Positions 18,749 to 28,076 of a DNA stretch of 64,000 nucleotides are shown in pieces. The first letter of the stretch is position 1. The number at the start of each line of letters is the position of its first letter. Below the pieces are notes generated by a model. It worked only from the letters and a program-made list of their open reading frames with translations, was not told where the DNA came from and made no database searches. The position numbers were made by a program, and so were the translations under genes. The stretch lies in assembly GCA_041743425.1 (NCBI GenBank), contig JBGTMS010000211.1:1-64000 (forward strand), given 5' to 3'. This DNA is from JTS-RE37 sp041743425 (GTDB lineage Bacteria > Bacteroidota > Bacteroidia > Flavobacteriales > Flavobacteriaceae).

Positions 18749-18905
18749 GTAAACAAACTCGGGACTCTGCAATACAATCTTAATTTCCCGGGGATATGAT
18801 TTTTATCTATTGATAGGACAAGAACGGTTGTCCGGATCACCAATAAAACAATGGCCCCGGATGCGAAAAGAGAACGATAGCAGAACCCATAAATTAAGGG
18901 TAAAT

Positions 18906-18922
18906 TCTCAAAAGTTTTGAGA
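18906..18922. promoter_or_regulatory. 17-base perfect inverted repeat upstream of acyl-CoA dehydrogenase
   Basis: TCTCAAAA and TTTTGAGA flank a single G in the 236-base gap between thiolase and acyl-CoA dehydrogenase, 62 bases before the latter's start. It differs from the MarR-linked repeat, so it may be a second operator or simply a short hairpin. Confidence 0.35.
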
Positions 18923-18984
18923 CAGAGAGGGGTGGATTAACAGGCCAATCACAATTATTAAAACAGCATTAAAATCGATCAGCA

Positions 18985-20805
18985 ATGGGAGTACAGACAA
19001 CAACGGATGAATTGTTAAGAGGAGGACAATTTCTCGTCACGGAAACCCCGTGCGAAGCCATTTTTACCCTGGAAGATCTTTCAGAAGAGCAACAGATGAT
19101 GCGTGACAGCACTAAGGAATTTGTAAATAGGGAACTTTGGGCTCATTGGGAGCGATTTGAAAAGAAAGACTACGCCTATACTGAATCATGTATGCGCAAA
19201 GCCGGGGAACTTGGACTTCTTGGGGTAGCCGTACCTGAGTCTTATGGCGGTCTTGGAATGGGTTTTGTTTCCACGATGCTGGTCTGTGATTATATTTCCG
19301 GCGCGACAGGCTCCTTCAGTACTGCTTTTGGTGCACATACCGGCATTGGGACCATGCCCATCACTCTGTACGGAACTGAGGAACAAAAGAAAAAATACGT
19401 TCCCAAACTGGCGTCCGGTGAGTGGTTTGGGTCCTATTGCCTTACGGAGCCAGGGGCGGGATCCGACGCAAATTCCGGTAAGACAAGCGCTGTTTTGTCA
19501 GAAGATAAAAAGTCGTATAGGATCAATGGTCAGAAAATGTGGATTTCAAACGCCGGATTCTGTAACCTTTTCATTGTATTTGCCAGAATAGAAAATGATA
19601 AGTATATCACAGGTTTCCTGGTAGAGAATGACGCCTCAAATGGAATCACTTTGGGAGAGGAAGAAAAGAAGCTGGGTATTCATTCGTCCTCAACCAGACA
19701 GGTATTCTTTAACGATACCACGGTGCCCGTTGGAAACATGCTCTCAGAACGTGGCAACGGATTTAAAATCGCCATGAATGCCCTGAACATAGGTCGCATC
19801 AAACTTGCCGCAGCTTGTCTGGATGCCCAGAGAAGGGTCATTACAGAGGCAGTAAGGTATGCCGGGGATCGCATTCAGTTTGGAACACCAATCATCCAAT
19901 TTGAGGCCATCAAGTCAAAAATAGCCCAAATGGCCACCAACGCCTATGCCGGAGATTCTGCCTGCTACAGAGCCGCCGGAAATATAGAGGAGCGCATTGC
20001 TCTGAGAGTATCAGATGGCAATACCCTTCATGAGGCTGAATTGAAAGGGGTAGAAGAATATGCAATAGAATGTTCACTACTCAAGGTAGCTGTTTCGGAA
20101 GATTTGCAGCATGTGACAGATGAGGGGATACAAATTTTCGGAGGGATGGGCTTCAGCTCGGATACGCCAATTGAAAAGGCATGGAGAGATGCGCGCATAG
20201 CCCGTATCTATGAAGGAACCAACGAGATTAACAGGATGCTTGCGGTGGGAATGCTGGTGAAAAAAGCGATGAAAGGGCATGTGGATCTTCTGGGCCCCGC
20301 CACAGCAGTAGGTGAGGAACTTATGGGGGTGCCTGAATTAAACTTCCACGATGATCCCCAATTTTTCTCTGAAGAAAAAGACTTGCTGGCGAAGATGAAG
20401 AAAGTGTTTCTGATGATTGCAGGAAGCGCTGTGCAAAAGTTCGGGCCGGATCTGGAGAGCCATCAACAAGTTGTAATGGCCGTATCGGATATCCTTATTG
20501 AGGTCTACATGTGCGAATCTGTGCTACTACGCACGGAGAAGAACGTAAAGCGGTTTGGGGAAGAAGCTCAGGATGCGCAAATCGCGATGAGCCGGCTTTA
20601 TTTATATGATGCCGTCGACCTCGTTATAAAAAAAGGCAAAGAAGCCATTGTTTCTTTTACCGAAGGCGATGAGCAGCGGATGTTGTTAATGGGCCTTAAA
20701 AGATTTACCCGTTATGGCTCACATCCCAATGTGGCCGCCTTGCGTAATAAAATAGCAGACAAGGTTGCCTCGGAAAGGGGCTATACATTTGATATGCAAC
20801 GTTAG
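18985..20805 (+). CDS. Acyl-CoA dehydrogenase, long form
   Basis: FAD enzyme that introduces the trans-2 double bond in the first step of beta-oxidation and passes electrons to ETF. Typical signatures are YCLTEPGAGSDANS, MWISNAGFCNLF and the C-terminal GGMGFSSDTPIEKAWRD followed by YEGTNEINR, which holds the catalytic glutamate of most family members. At 606 residues it is longer than short-chain enzymes and has about 200 extra C-terminal residues, like the VLCAD/ACAD9-type group. It follows the thiolase after 236 bases, so it may be in the same regulon but have its own promoter. No ETF genes are in the window. Confidence 0.95.
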   Translation: MGVQTTTDELLRGGQFLVTETPCEAIFTLEDLSEEQQMMRDSTKEFVNRELWAHWERFEKKDYAYTESCMRKAGELGLLGVAVPESYGGLGMGFVSTMLVCDYISGATGSFSTAFGAHTGIGTMPITLYGTEEQKKKYVPKLASGEWFGSYCLTEPGAGSDANSGKTSAVLSEDKKSYRINGQKMWISNAGFCNLFIVFARIENDKYITGFLVENDASNGITLGEEEKKLGIHSSSTRQVFFNDTTVPVGNMLSERGNGFKIAMNALNIGRIKLAAACLDAQRRVITEAVRYAGDRIQFGTPIIQFEAIKSKIAQMATNAYAGDSACYRAAGNIEERIALRVSDGNTLHEAELKGVEEYAIECSLLKVAVSEDLQHVTDEGIQIFGGMGFSSDTPIEKAWRDARIARIYEGTNEINRMLAVGMLVKKAMKGHVDLLGPATAVGEELMGVPELNFHDDPQFFSEEKDLLAKMKKVFLMIAGSAVQKFGPDLESHQQVVMAVSDILIEVYMCESVLLRTEKNVKRFGEEAQDAQIAMSRLYLYDAVDLVIKKGKEAIVSFTEGDEQRMLLMGLKRFTRYGSHPNVAALRNKIADKVASERGYTFDMQR

Positions 20806-20943
20806 ACCGCCCAATGTAATTCGATGCTCCATGCCTGACGAGACGGATTGTGCCTAAGTTGCGGGCATTGGCTGAAAGTGTGCCATGGTTATTAGATGGA
20901 AAGGCAGATAGGGAGATAGCCCCGGTTTAGTTACTTTTACACC

Positions 20944-22389
20944 ATGCGGGAAACACTTTTGAATACTGCCTATTCTCCGGAAATCTTCCGGAAAGAGGGG
21001 CATCGTCTGATAGAGACCCTCGCAGCACATCTGGAATCGGTTCAAACCGGAAAATCCCAAAAGGTGCTGCAATGGCAACCACCACAAGATGAACATCTCT
21101 ACTGGCAGGAATATCTTAAAAACGGTGCCGGCGATGCGTTTTTCGACTCACTTATAGGGCATTCAATTCATGTGCATCACCTTCGGTATATGGGTCACCA
21201 GGTCTGTCCGCCTGTTCCCCTGGCCGCGCTGGCAGGACTGGCAAGTTCCCTTTTGAATAACGGCATGGCCGTGTATGAAATGGGAATGGCATCTTCCGCC
21301 ATAGAACGTATTATAACAGATCTGCTTTGCGAAAAAGCAGGATATGGACCGACATCAAGAGGCATTTTAACCTCCGGAGGAACACTCGCCAATTTGACGG
21401 CACTACTTTCAGCGAGGAAGGCAAAAGCGAAAGGAGATGTCTGGAATTCCGGCTCGACTGAGCAACTCGGCATCATGGTCAGCGAGGAAGCACACTATTG
21501 TGTTGACCGGGCTGCAAGAATAATGGGACTTGGTGAAAACGGGATCATTAAGATTCCGGTAACAAAGGATTATACCATAGATGTTTTGCTACTCGAGGCC
21601 AGTTATCAGAAAGCTGCGGCCTCCGGAATCAGCGTTTTCGCTATCGTGGGAAGTGCTCCCACTACTGCCACCGGAATATTTGATGACCTTGAGGCAATAG
21701 CCAAATTCAGTCAAATTCATGATCTCTGGTTTCATGTAGATGCGGCTCACGGAGGCGCGGCCATCCTGGCTCCAAAATACCGGCATACACTCAGGGGTCT
21801 CGAACAGGCAGATTCTTTTGTAGTTGACGGTCATAAGATGTTAATGATGCCTGCCCTTACAACGGCATTGCTATATAAGGATGGAGAAAATTCCCATCTC
21901 ACCTTTAGTCAGAAAGCGGACTACCTCCTAATACATTCTGACGAAGAAGATTGGTACAACCTGGCCAAACGGACCTTTGAATGCACCAAGAAAATGATGA
22001 GCATTCAATGGTTCGCGATCCTTAAATACTATGGCTGGGAGATATTCGACAATTATGTCACTTATCTGTATGATCTGGGTGCCACCCTGGGAAATATAAT
22101 CCGTGGAGATGCCTCTTTTGAGCTGGCCGTTGATCCAATGTGTAATATTGTATGTTTCAGATATGTGGAGGAGAGCCTGACTTTAGCAGCTTTGAACGAA
22201 CTGAATGAGCACATCCGCACCAACTTACTTCAGGAAGGCACTTATTATATTGTTCAAACGAAATTGAGAGGCATTCATTACCTCCGGATGACCCTCATGA
22301 ACCCATTTACGTCCATAACACAGCTTCAGGAAGTACTACAATTGATAAAGGAATTGGCAGTGAGCCTGCAAAATAAATCACGCTCTTAA
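20944..22389 (+). CDS. PLP-dependent decarboxylase (aromatic-amino-acid/diaminobutyrate type)
   Basis: Group II pyridoxal-phosphate decarboxylase. The fold-type I motifs are present: HVDAAHGG with the aspartate that pairs with the PLP ring nitrogen, and VDGHKMLMMP with the PLP-binding lysine. The N-terminal helical segment and the FxSGGTLANLTAL-like cofactor region (LTSGGTLANLTALL) also fit. Length of 481 is standard. Substrate could be an aromatic amino acid, glutamate or 2,4-diaminobutyrate; motifs do not decide. A near-match -7 box (TACTTTTA at 20932) sits only 4 bases before the ATG. Neighbours give no pathway clue. Confidence 0.92.
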   Translation: MRETLLNTAYSPEIFRKEGHRLIETLAAHLESVQTGKSQKVLQWQPPQDEHLYWQEYLKNGAGDAFFDSLIGHSIHVHHLRYMGHQVCPPVPLAALAGLASSLLNNGMAVYEMGMASSAIERIITDLLCEKAGYGPTSRGILTSGGTLANLTALLSARKAKAKGDVWNSGSTEQLGIMVSEEAHYCVDRAARIMGLGENGIIKIPVTKDYTIDVLLLEASYQKAAASGISVFAIVGSAPTTATGIFDDLEAIAKFSQIHDLWFHVDAAHGGAAILAPKYRHTLRGLEQADSFVVDGHKMLMMPALTTALLYKDGENSHLTFSQKADYLLIHSDEEDWYNLAKRTFECTKKMMSIQWFAILKYYGWEIFDNYVTYLYDLGATLGNIIRGDASFELAVDPMCNIVCFRYVEESLTLAALNELNEHIRTNLLQEGTYYIVQTKLRGIHYLRMTLMNPFTSITQLQEVLQLIKELAVSLQNKSRS

Positions 22390-22427
22390 ATCCTTACAAG
22401 AGGTAAAGAATTCATTAAAACCAATCA

Positions 22428-23324
22428 ATGAACCTGAGAATAATACCCCACTCTGTAAAGAATATGATAAAAGGAACAATAAGCTGCTTTTTAATCTGTA
22501 TGAATTCGTTGCTGGCTCAACCGGACACGGAGGTCTACCTGTTGCGGATGCATATCGATCAGGATTCCATCATCCTGGATCATCCAGTGAATATTTCAAA
22601 CAACCCCGGTTATGATAACCAGCCTAGTTTTGATGGAACGGATACCCTTTTATTTGCTTCTACCCGAAAGACACAAACAGACATTAGGCAGTATGCCATT
22701 GCTGATAGCGTCGGAATCTGGCTTTCTGACACTCCGGGAGGGAGCGAATATTCGCCTTTAAGAATTCCCGGACAGGCTGCAGTTTCAGCCATACGGCTGG
22801 ACACAGACGGCAAACAGTTGCTCTATAGATATGATCTTCATTCAGGGAGTAGTACTGCCTTGTTTGAGGATCTTAAAGTGGGGTATCATCTCTGGTATCA
22901 GCCATCAGTGCTGCTCGCGTCAGTCCTGGTAGATGACAGGATGGATCTGATGATCGCAACATTGGATGATGGCAAATACCGGGTCCTTGAGAAAAACGTA
23001 GGAAGGTCACTTCAGATAATTCCAGGCACCAGGTTTGTCAGCTATATCAGCAAAGCTAAAGCCCCAACCTCTGTCCTGATGTCGCTCGATCCGGAAAACG
23101 GTAGCACAACCAAAATAATTGATATGCCTGAAGATTCAGAAGATATATGCTGGTTACCGAACGGAATTATCCTCGCCGCTTCGGGACAATCCTTATGGTT
23201 CTCCAGGCCGGGACCAGTCAGGGGCTGGAGCCGGCTTCTGCAATTCAGTGATCCTGACATCCGCAAAGTAACAAGACTTTCAGTTAATAGTGAGGGCACA
23301 TGGCTTGCTTTGGTTTCAGAATAG
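22428..23324 (+). CDS. Exported TolB-like beta-propeller protein
   Basis: Secreted protein with a hydrophobic N-terminus ending SLLAQ, consistent with a signal peptide; an internal ATG at 22464 gives a more typical signal sequence and could be the real start. The mature part has several strand-rich WD/PD40-like repeats (for example NQPSFDGTDTLLFASTRKTQ and SLDPENGSTTKI), suggesting a six-bladed TolB-type propeller. No enzymatic residues were recognised. It follows the decarboxylase after 38 bases and precedes the secreted peptidase genes; a carbohydrate- or peptide-binding role is possible but unproven. Confidence 0.72.
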   Translation: MNLRIIPHSVKNMIKGTISCFLICMNSLLAQPDTEVYLLRMHIDQDSIILDHPVNISNNPGYDNQPSFDGTDTLLFASTRKTQTDIRQYAIADSVGIWLSDTPGGSEYSPLRIPGQAAVSAIRLDTDGKQLLYRYDLHSGSSTALFEDLKVGYHLWYQPSVLLASVLVDDRMDLMIATLDDGKYRVLEKNVGRSLQIIPGTRFVSYISKAKAPTSVLMSLDPENGSTTKIIDMPEDSEDICWLPNGIILAASGQSLWFSRPGPVRGWSRLLQFSDPDIRKVTRLSVNSEGTWLALVSE

Positions 23325-23518
23325 AAATCAGTATGACTGTCAGATAATTGGTCATCACATGTACCGCCAGTGGACAACTGAGTAGGATCATCTCGGCTTC
23401 AGCCATTTCTTACGACCCAAAATCTTTACTGCCATGAATAATCTGCGTATTTTTACCACTGACAGCAGAATTGGACTGTGACCCGTGATGCACCACCCCA
23501 TTTAAAAATCATTTTTGA

Positions 23519-24853
23519 ATGAAGAGAATTTACTTTTCCTTACTATTCCTCGTCTTCTATTCCGGTTATTCCCAAACTGATACCCGCATATATGACATTG
23601 TCACTTCCGTTTCCGTTGAACGCATTACCTCGGACATCACCGCATTGGCAGGATTTGGCACAAGACATACGCTTAGTGACACCATTTCTCAAACCAGGGG
23701 TATTGGAGCCGCCAGACGCTGGATCAAAGATGAGTTTGAGAAAACCTCGAAGGCCTGCAATGGATGTCTGGAGGTTTTTTATCAGAAAGACCTGGTCAAA
23801 AAAGGAGAAAATCCGCGTATTGTCAATGACGTATGGGTGGTTAATGTGGTGGCCATACAAAAGGGCAGGAAATTTCCTGACCGCTATATCATCATGAGCG
23901 GGGATATCGATTCCAGGGTCAGCGATCCCGCCAACTATACGGATGACTCTCCGGGCGCAAATGATAATGCAAGTGGCATGGCCGGGACGCTTGAGGCTGC
24001 CAGGGTACTTTCAAAATATACCTTTGACAGCAGTATTATTTATGTCGGACTTTCAGGCGAAGAGCAAGGTCTTTTCGGAGGGAAAGGTCTGGCAGCTTAT
24101 GCAAAAGATAAGGGCTGGAAGATCACAGGCATTTTTAATAATGATATGATCGGAAACATAATTGGGGTCGATGGTATTATCAGCAACACAGATTTTCGCA
24201 TTTTTTCGGAACCGGTCGCGCCTACAGAGTCCGAGGAAGAAAGATTGTCACGCAGGTTTTATGGGGGTGAGGTTGACGGGATATCGAGGCAACTGGCGCG
24301 TTTTGTCCACCGCACGACCAAAACATACATGCCACTCATGAATCCCATGTTAATTTACAGGCTGGATCGGTTTGGAAGAGGCGGGCATCATCGTCCCTTT
24401 AATGACGCCGGTTTTGCTGGTATCCGCATAATGGAGGCGCATGAAAATTATACCCAGCAACATCAGGACATAAGACTTGAAGACGGCATCGAATATGGAG
24501 ATCTTCTGAAGTATGTCAACTTTGACTATGCCGCCAAACTCACCTCAGTAAATGCCATAAATCTGGCAGCCATTTCCTGGGCTCCTCCGGCTCCCGAAGA
24601 AGTTAAAATTGGTGGTATTGTAGAAGCGTCTGTCAAGTTGAAATGGAACCCGATGGAGGGTGCTGCGGGGTATAAAATTTATTGGAGAGATACCACTTCC
24701 CCAACCTGGGATCACAGCCGATGGGTTGGCAACCTTACAGAATTTACGCTTGAAGGTGTCGTTATTGATAATTTTTTCTTCGGAGTAGCCGCCGTAGGTC
24801 CGGACGGACATGAAAGTCCCGTGGCATTCCCAAATGGAATTCTAAAGGAATAG
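23519..24853 (+). CDS. Secreted M28 zinc aminopeptidase with C-terminal Fn3-like domain
   Basis: Signal peptide at residues 1-18 (ending YSQ). The peptidase domain carries M28 metal ligands and catalytic residues: aspartate in GDIDSR, Asp149 in GANDNASGM, the Glu181-Glu182 pair in SGEEQGLFG, the aspartate in NNDMIGN and the histidine in GGHHRPFND. A fibronectin type III-like domain occupies about residues 360-440 (VKLKWNPMEGAAGYKIYW). It would remove N-terminal residues from peptides outside the cytoplasm. The next gene, a DUF2268-like protease, starts 6 bases later, so the pair is an operon. Confidence 0.92.
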   Translation: MKRIYFSLLFLVFYSGYSQTDTRIYDIVTSVSVERITSDITALAGFGTRHTLSDTISQTRGIGAARRWIKDEFEKTSKACNGCLEVFYQKDLVKKGENPRIVNDVWVVNVVAIQKGRKFPDRYIIMSGDIDSRVSDPANYTDDSPGANDNASGMAGTLEAARVLSKYTFDSSIIYVGLSGEEQGLFGGKGLAAYAKDKGWKITGIFNNDMIGNIIGVDGIISNTDFRIFSEPVAPTESEEERLSRRFYGGEVDGISRQLARFVHRTTKTYMPLMNPMLIYRLDRFGRGGHHRPFNDAGFAGIRIMEAHENYTQQHQDIRLEDGIEYGDLLKYVNFDYAAKLTSVNAINLAAISWAPPAPEEVKIGGIVEASVKLKWNPMEGAAGYKIYWRDTTSPTWDHSRWVGNLTEFTLEGVVIDNFFFGVAAVGPDGHESPVAFPNGILKE

Positions 24854-24859
24854 GCAGGG

Positions 24860-26164
24860 ATGAGCACTACTTTAAAATACCTTATGCTTTGCGGATGCTT
24901 TCTCTCGCTTTTTTCATCCTGCAAAAAAGAATTCGCGTCGGAAACCCTCGCCCTTGGAATGCCGGATATGAATGTGCTGTTTATGGAATATGACCGGGTG
25001 GACAGCCTCGGAAATTATCGGGAGTTTGCTGACGAGGTCCTTGCTGCCAATGAGAAATTGCAATCTTCAGAGCTTTATGTGGAGGCGGCCCTTCTTTATA
25101 AAATGGCAGATCGGGATGAAACCGTAGTGAATCTTTTGAACAAAGCCATCGACCGTGGGATGTCAAATCCGAAAATATTGGCAAAATTTCCAGAGCTCCG
25201 GGTTGATCCGGGAGATGAGGAGCTGAAGAAATTAAATCGCAGACTTGATTCTATACAAAAAAAGTTAAAGGAGGTAAGTCATTTTAGTCTCGAAATATCT
25301 TCCCTGGAGATGTTCTGGAGGTATTTTGATCGCGCACTTCAGGATACTACCAACGCCAAAGCCATCCTGAGAGATTATGTACTGGATGGTCCAAGGGAAC
25401 TCAGGGATTATTATGTGGTACGGTATAGCAATCTTGAAAATATGTACGGGCAGATGATCAATGCCGCCCCGGAGTACTATACCTTTCTCAAGGATCAGTT
25501 ACAGGCCGATTCTCTTCAAAATCTTAGTTATCTGACCATCCGCTGGATGAAAAGGTTCAAATCGATCTATCCTCAGGCTGTATTTCCAAAGGTATTTATT
25601 GTACCAGGGATCCTTAATAGCGGGGGTACGAGTACTGAAATGGGTCTTTTTGTCGGGGGCGATATGTATGGCAGATCGGATAAGGCACCCGTCCGTGAAC
25701 TGAATGACTGGCAACGTGGGGCCATTATGAAATTTTCAGATCTTCCGGGATTGACCTTACATGAATTGATGCACTTTCAACAGAACTATCAGGATAAAGT
25801 TAATACCGACAATGTCTTACGGGGCATCATCGGGGAAGGGGTGTGCGATTTTCTGGTAGAATTGGTTTCCGGGATCCCTCTCAAAAACGACAATCTCACC
25901 TATCTTTCGGAAAAAGAAAATGAAAAACGCATTCTGGCAGATCTGAAGCACGACCTTTTTCAAAATGATAGTTCCAAATGGTTATATAATGGAGGGGATA
26001 TTGAAGACCGCCCACATGATCTGGGATATACAATGGGCTATTTAATTACCAGATCCTATTATGAACAGCAATCCGATAAAAAGAAAGCAATTCATGAACT
26101 TCTGAATAGCACCGACCTGAAGCGTATTGTAAAGCAAAGTGATTATGCGTTTCTACTTCAGTAA
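24860..26164 (+). CDS. DUF2268-like zinc-protease lipoprotein
   Basis: Lipoprotein signal LFSSC near residue 20. A helical N-terminal half with TPR-like character is followed by a domain with the zinc motif HELMH in LTLHELMHFQQN (near residue 303) and the downstream glutamate candidate in GEGVCDFLVEL. The C-terminal GYTMGYLITRSYYEQ is typical of DUF2268-type predicted Zn-dependent proteases, a group distantly related to GldB. At 434 residues it is longer than most members. It is 6 bases after the M28 gene. Proteolysis is inferred from the intact HExxH; substrate unknown. Confidence 0.8.
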   Translation: MSTTLKYLMLCGCFLSLFSSCKKEFASETLALGMPDMNVLFMEYDRVDSLGNYREFADEVLAANEKLQSSELYVEAALLYKMADRDETVVNLLNKAIDRGMSNPKILAKFPELRVDPGDEELKKLNRRLDSIQKKLKEVSHFSLEISSLEMFWRYFDRALQDTTNAKAILRDYVLDGPRELRDYYVVRYSNLENMYGQMINAAPEYYTFLKDQLQADSLQNLSYLTIRWMKRFKSIYPQAVFPKVFIVPGILNSGGTSTEMGLFVGGDMYGRSDKAPVRELNDWQRGAIMKFSDLPGLTLHELMHFQQNYQDKVNTDNVLRGIIGEGVCDFLVELVSGIPLKNDNLTYLSEKENEKRILADLKHDLFQNDSSKWLYNGGDIEDRPHDLGYTMGYLITRSYYEQQSDKKKAIHELLNSTDLKRIVKQSDYAFLLQ

Positions 26165-26347
26165 TCCTTTGGGTTTGTGGCCGACCGTGCCCTACTCCTC
26201 TTGCTATTTTGTCCTGCTTCCCAAGTGGACCTCATCTGTCACCCTCGGGCACAAAGGCCGGCAGTGGAACTCAACCACTTTATCTGGCGCAATGGGAACG
26301 GGAGTAGCGCAACACCGGACTTACAAAAAAATAAAATAATTTGGAAT

Positions 26348-27976
26348 ATGAAACATAAACTCCTCATCCTGTTCAGTATTTTAAGTGGCATTTCCTATGG
26401 TCAGCGTCAGCAATTTACTTCCCAGGATTCATTAAGAGGGAGCATTACTCCTGAGCGGGAATGGTGGGATCTGAAATATTACGACCTGAAAGTACAGGTA
26501 AACCCTGAGAGAAAGTTTATTTCAGGAAGGAATACCATACTGTACAATGTACTTACAGAAGCCCAGGTGATGCAGATCGACCTGCAACCCCCTATGTCGA
26601 TTGATACAATACTTCAGGACGGAGAGATGCTCGAAATAATAAAGAAGGGAAACGCCCACTTCATCACCCTTAACAAACCCCAGCTAAAAAACAGCCTCAA
26701 CGAAATAATTATCCACTTTTCCGGCCATCCGAAAGAAGCGGTACGGGCTCCCTGGGACGGAGGATTCTCATGGTCAAAAGATAGTAAGGGGCAACCTTTT
26801 GTCGCCACCTCCTGCCAGGGTTTGGGTGCGAGTATATGGTGGCCCAATAAGGATCATATGTATGATGAAGCAGATAGCATGGCCCTCGCCATCACCGTAC
26901 CTAAAAATCTGCAGGGGATTGGAAATGGCCGGTTGAGAAAAGTCACGGAGAATACCATTACCAAAACATATGAATGGTTTGTCAGCAATCCTATCAATAA
27001 CTATGGGGTAAACGTCAACATAGGCGATTATGCACATTTCCAAGAGACATATGCCGGAGAAAAAGGGACACTCGATCTGGATTATTATGTGCTAAGGGAA
27101 AATCTGGAAAAAGCACAGGAGCAATTTAAACAGACACCGCTGATGCTCAAGGCCTTCGAGCATTGGTTTGGACCCTATCCATTCTATGAGGATAGTTTCA
27201 AACTGGTAGAGGTGCCTTATCTGGGTATGGAGCATCAGAGTTCCATTACCTATGGCAATGGTTTTCGGAATGGCTATCTGGGAACGGACCTGTCAGGTTC
27301 CGGATGGGGGATGAGATTTGATTATATCCTTGTACATGAATCGGGACATGAATGGTTTGCAAATAATATCACCTACAGGGATATTGCCGATATGTGGATT
27401 CACGAAAGCTTTACAACCTATTCCGAGAGTCTCTTCCTTGATTATCATTATGGGAAAGGTGCCGCATCGGCCTATATGATCGGAGCCAAAGATAATATCA
27501 CAAATGACGCCCCTATCATTGGTCCTTATGGGGTGAATCAGGAAGGGTCTGGAGATATGTATTATAAAGGCGCCAATATGCTCCACACCTTGCGACAGCT
27601 CCTGGAAGATGATGAAAAGTGGCGTCACATCTTACGAGGTCTCAATAAGGAATTTTACCACAAGACGGTCACCACACAAGAGATAGAAAATTATATCAGC
27701 GAGCAATCAGGGATAGATCTTTCCGCTTTTTTTAATCAGTATCTGCGTACTTCCGATATTCCAACGCTTGAAATTCGTAAGCAGGATAACGGGTGGTCCT
27801 ACCGCTATAGCGATACCGTTGCGGAATTTGATATGCCGGTACGGGTACTTATTGATGGTAAGCCTCATTGGCTTTATCCGACCTCCGATTGGAAGTCTGA
27901 AGGATTGACTGGAGATATTGCTAAGCTTGAGGCTGATCCAAACTTTCTGATCCGGATGAAGAAGATTAAGAGTTGA
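26348..27976 (+). CDS. Secreted M1-family aminopeptidase
   Basis: Gluzincin of the aminopeptidase N family. The zinc motif is HESGH starting at residue 330, followed exactly 18 residues later by the third ligand glutamate in WIHESF. The exopeptidase motif reads GMEHQ instead of the usual GAMEN. The frame is open to 26177, but the extra 57 residues look non-coding; ATG 26348 gives a clear signal peptide ending ISYGQ. At 542 residues it lacks the C-terminal helical domain of full-size PepN, as is common for bacterial secreted M1 enzymes. It follows the M28/DUF2268 pair, extending the peptidase cluster. Confidence 0.93.
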   Translation: MKHKLLILFSILSGISYGQRQQFTSQDSLRGSITPEREWWDLKYYDLKVQVNPERKFISGRNTILYNVLTEAQVMQIDLQPPMSIDTILQDGEMLEIIKKGNAHFITLNKPQLKNSLNEIIIHFSGHPKEAVRAPWDGGFSWSKDSKGQPFVATSCQGLGASIWWPNKDHMYDEADSMALAITVPKNLQGIGNGRLRKVTENTITKTYEWFVSNPINNYGVNVNIGDYAHFQETYAGEKGTLDLDYYVLRENLEKAQEQFKQTPLMLKAFEHWFGPYPFYEDSFKLVEVPYLGMEHQSSITYGNGFRNGYLGTDLSGSGWGMRFDYILVHESGHEWFANNITYRDIADMWIHESFTTYSESLFLDYHYGKGAASAYMIGAKDNITNDAPIIGPYGVNQEGSGDMYYKGANMLHTLRQLLEDDEKWRHILRGLNKEFYHKTVTTQEIENYISEQSGIDLSAFFNQYLRTSDIPTLEIRKQDNGWSYRYSDTVAEFDMPVRVLIDGKPHWLYPTSDWKSEGLTGDIAKLEADPNFLIRMKKIKS

Positions 27977-28076
27977 TACTACCTGAAAAGCGAAGGCCAA
28001 CCTATAAGGGACTTTCCATAAATAAGCGGATCCATTAAATCTGTAAGACCCTATTACCAAATAAACTTAAAATTCT

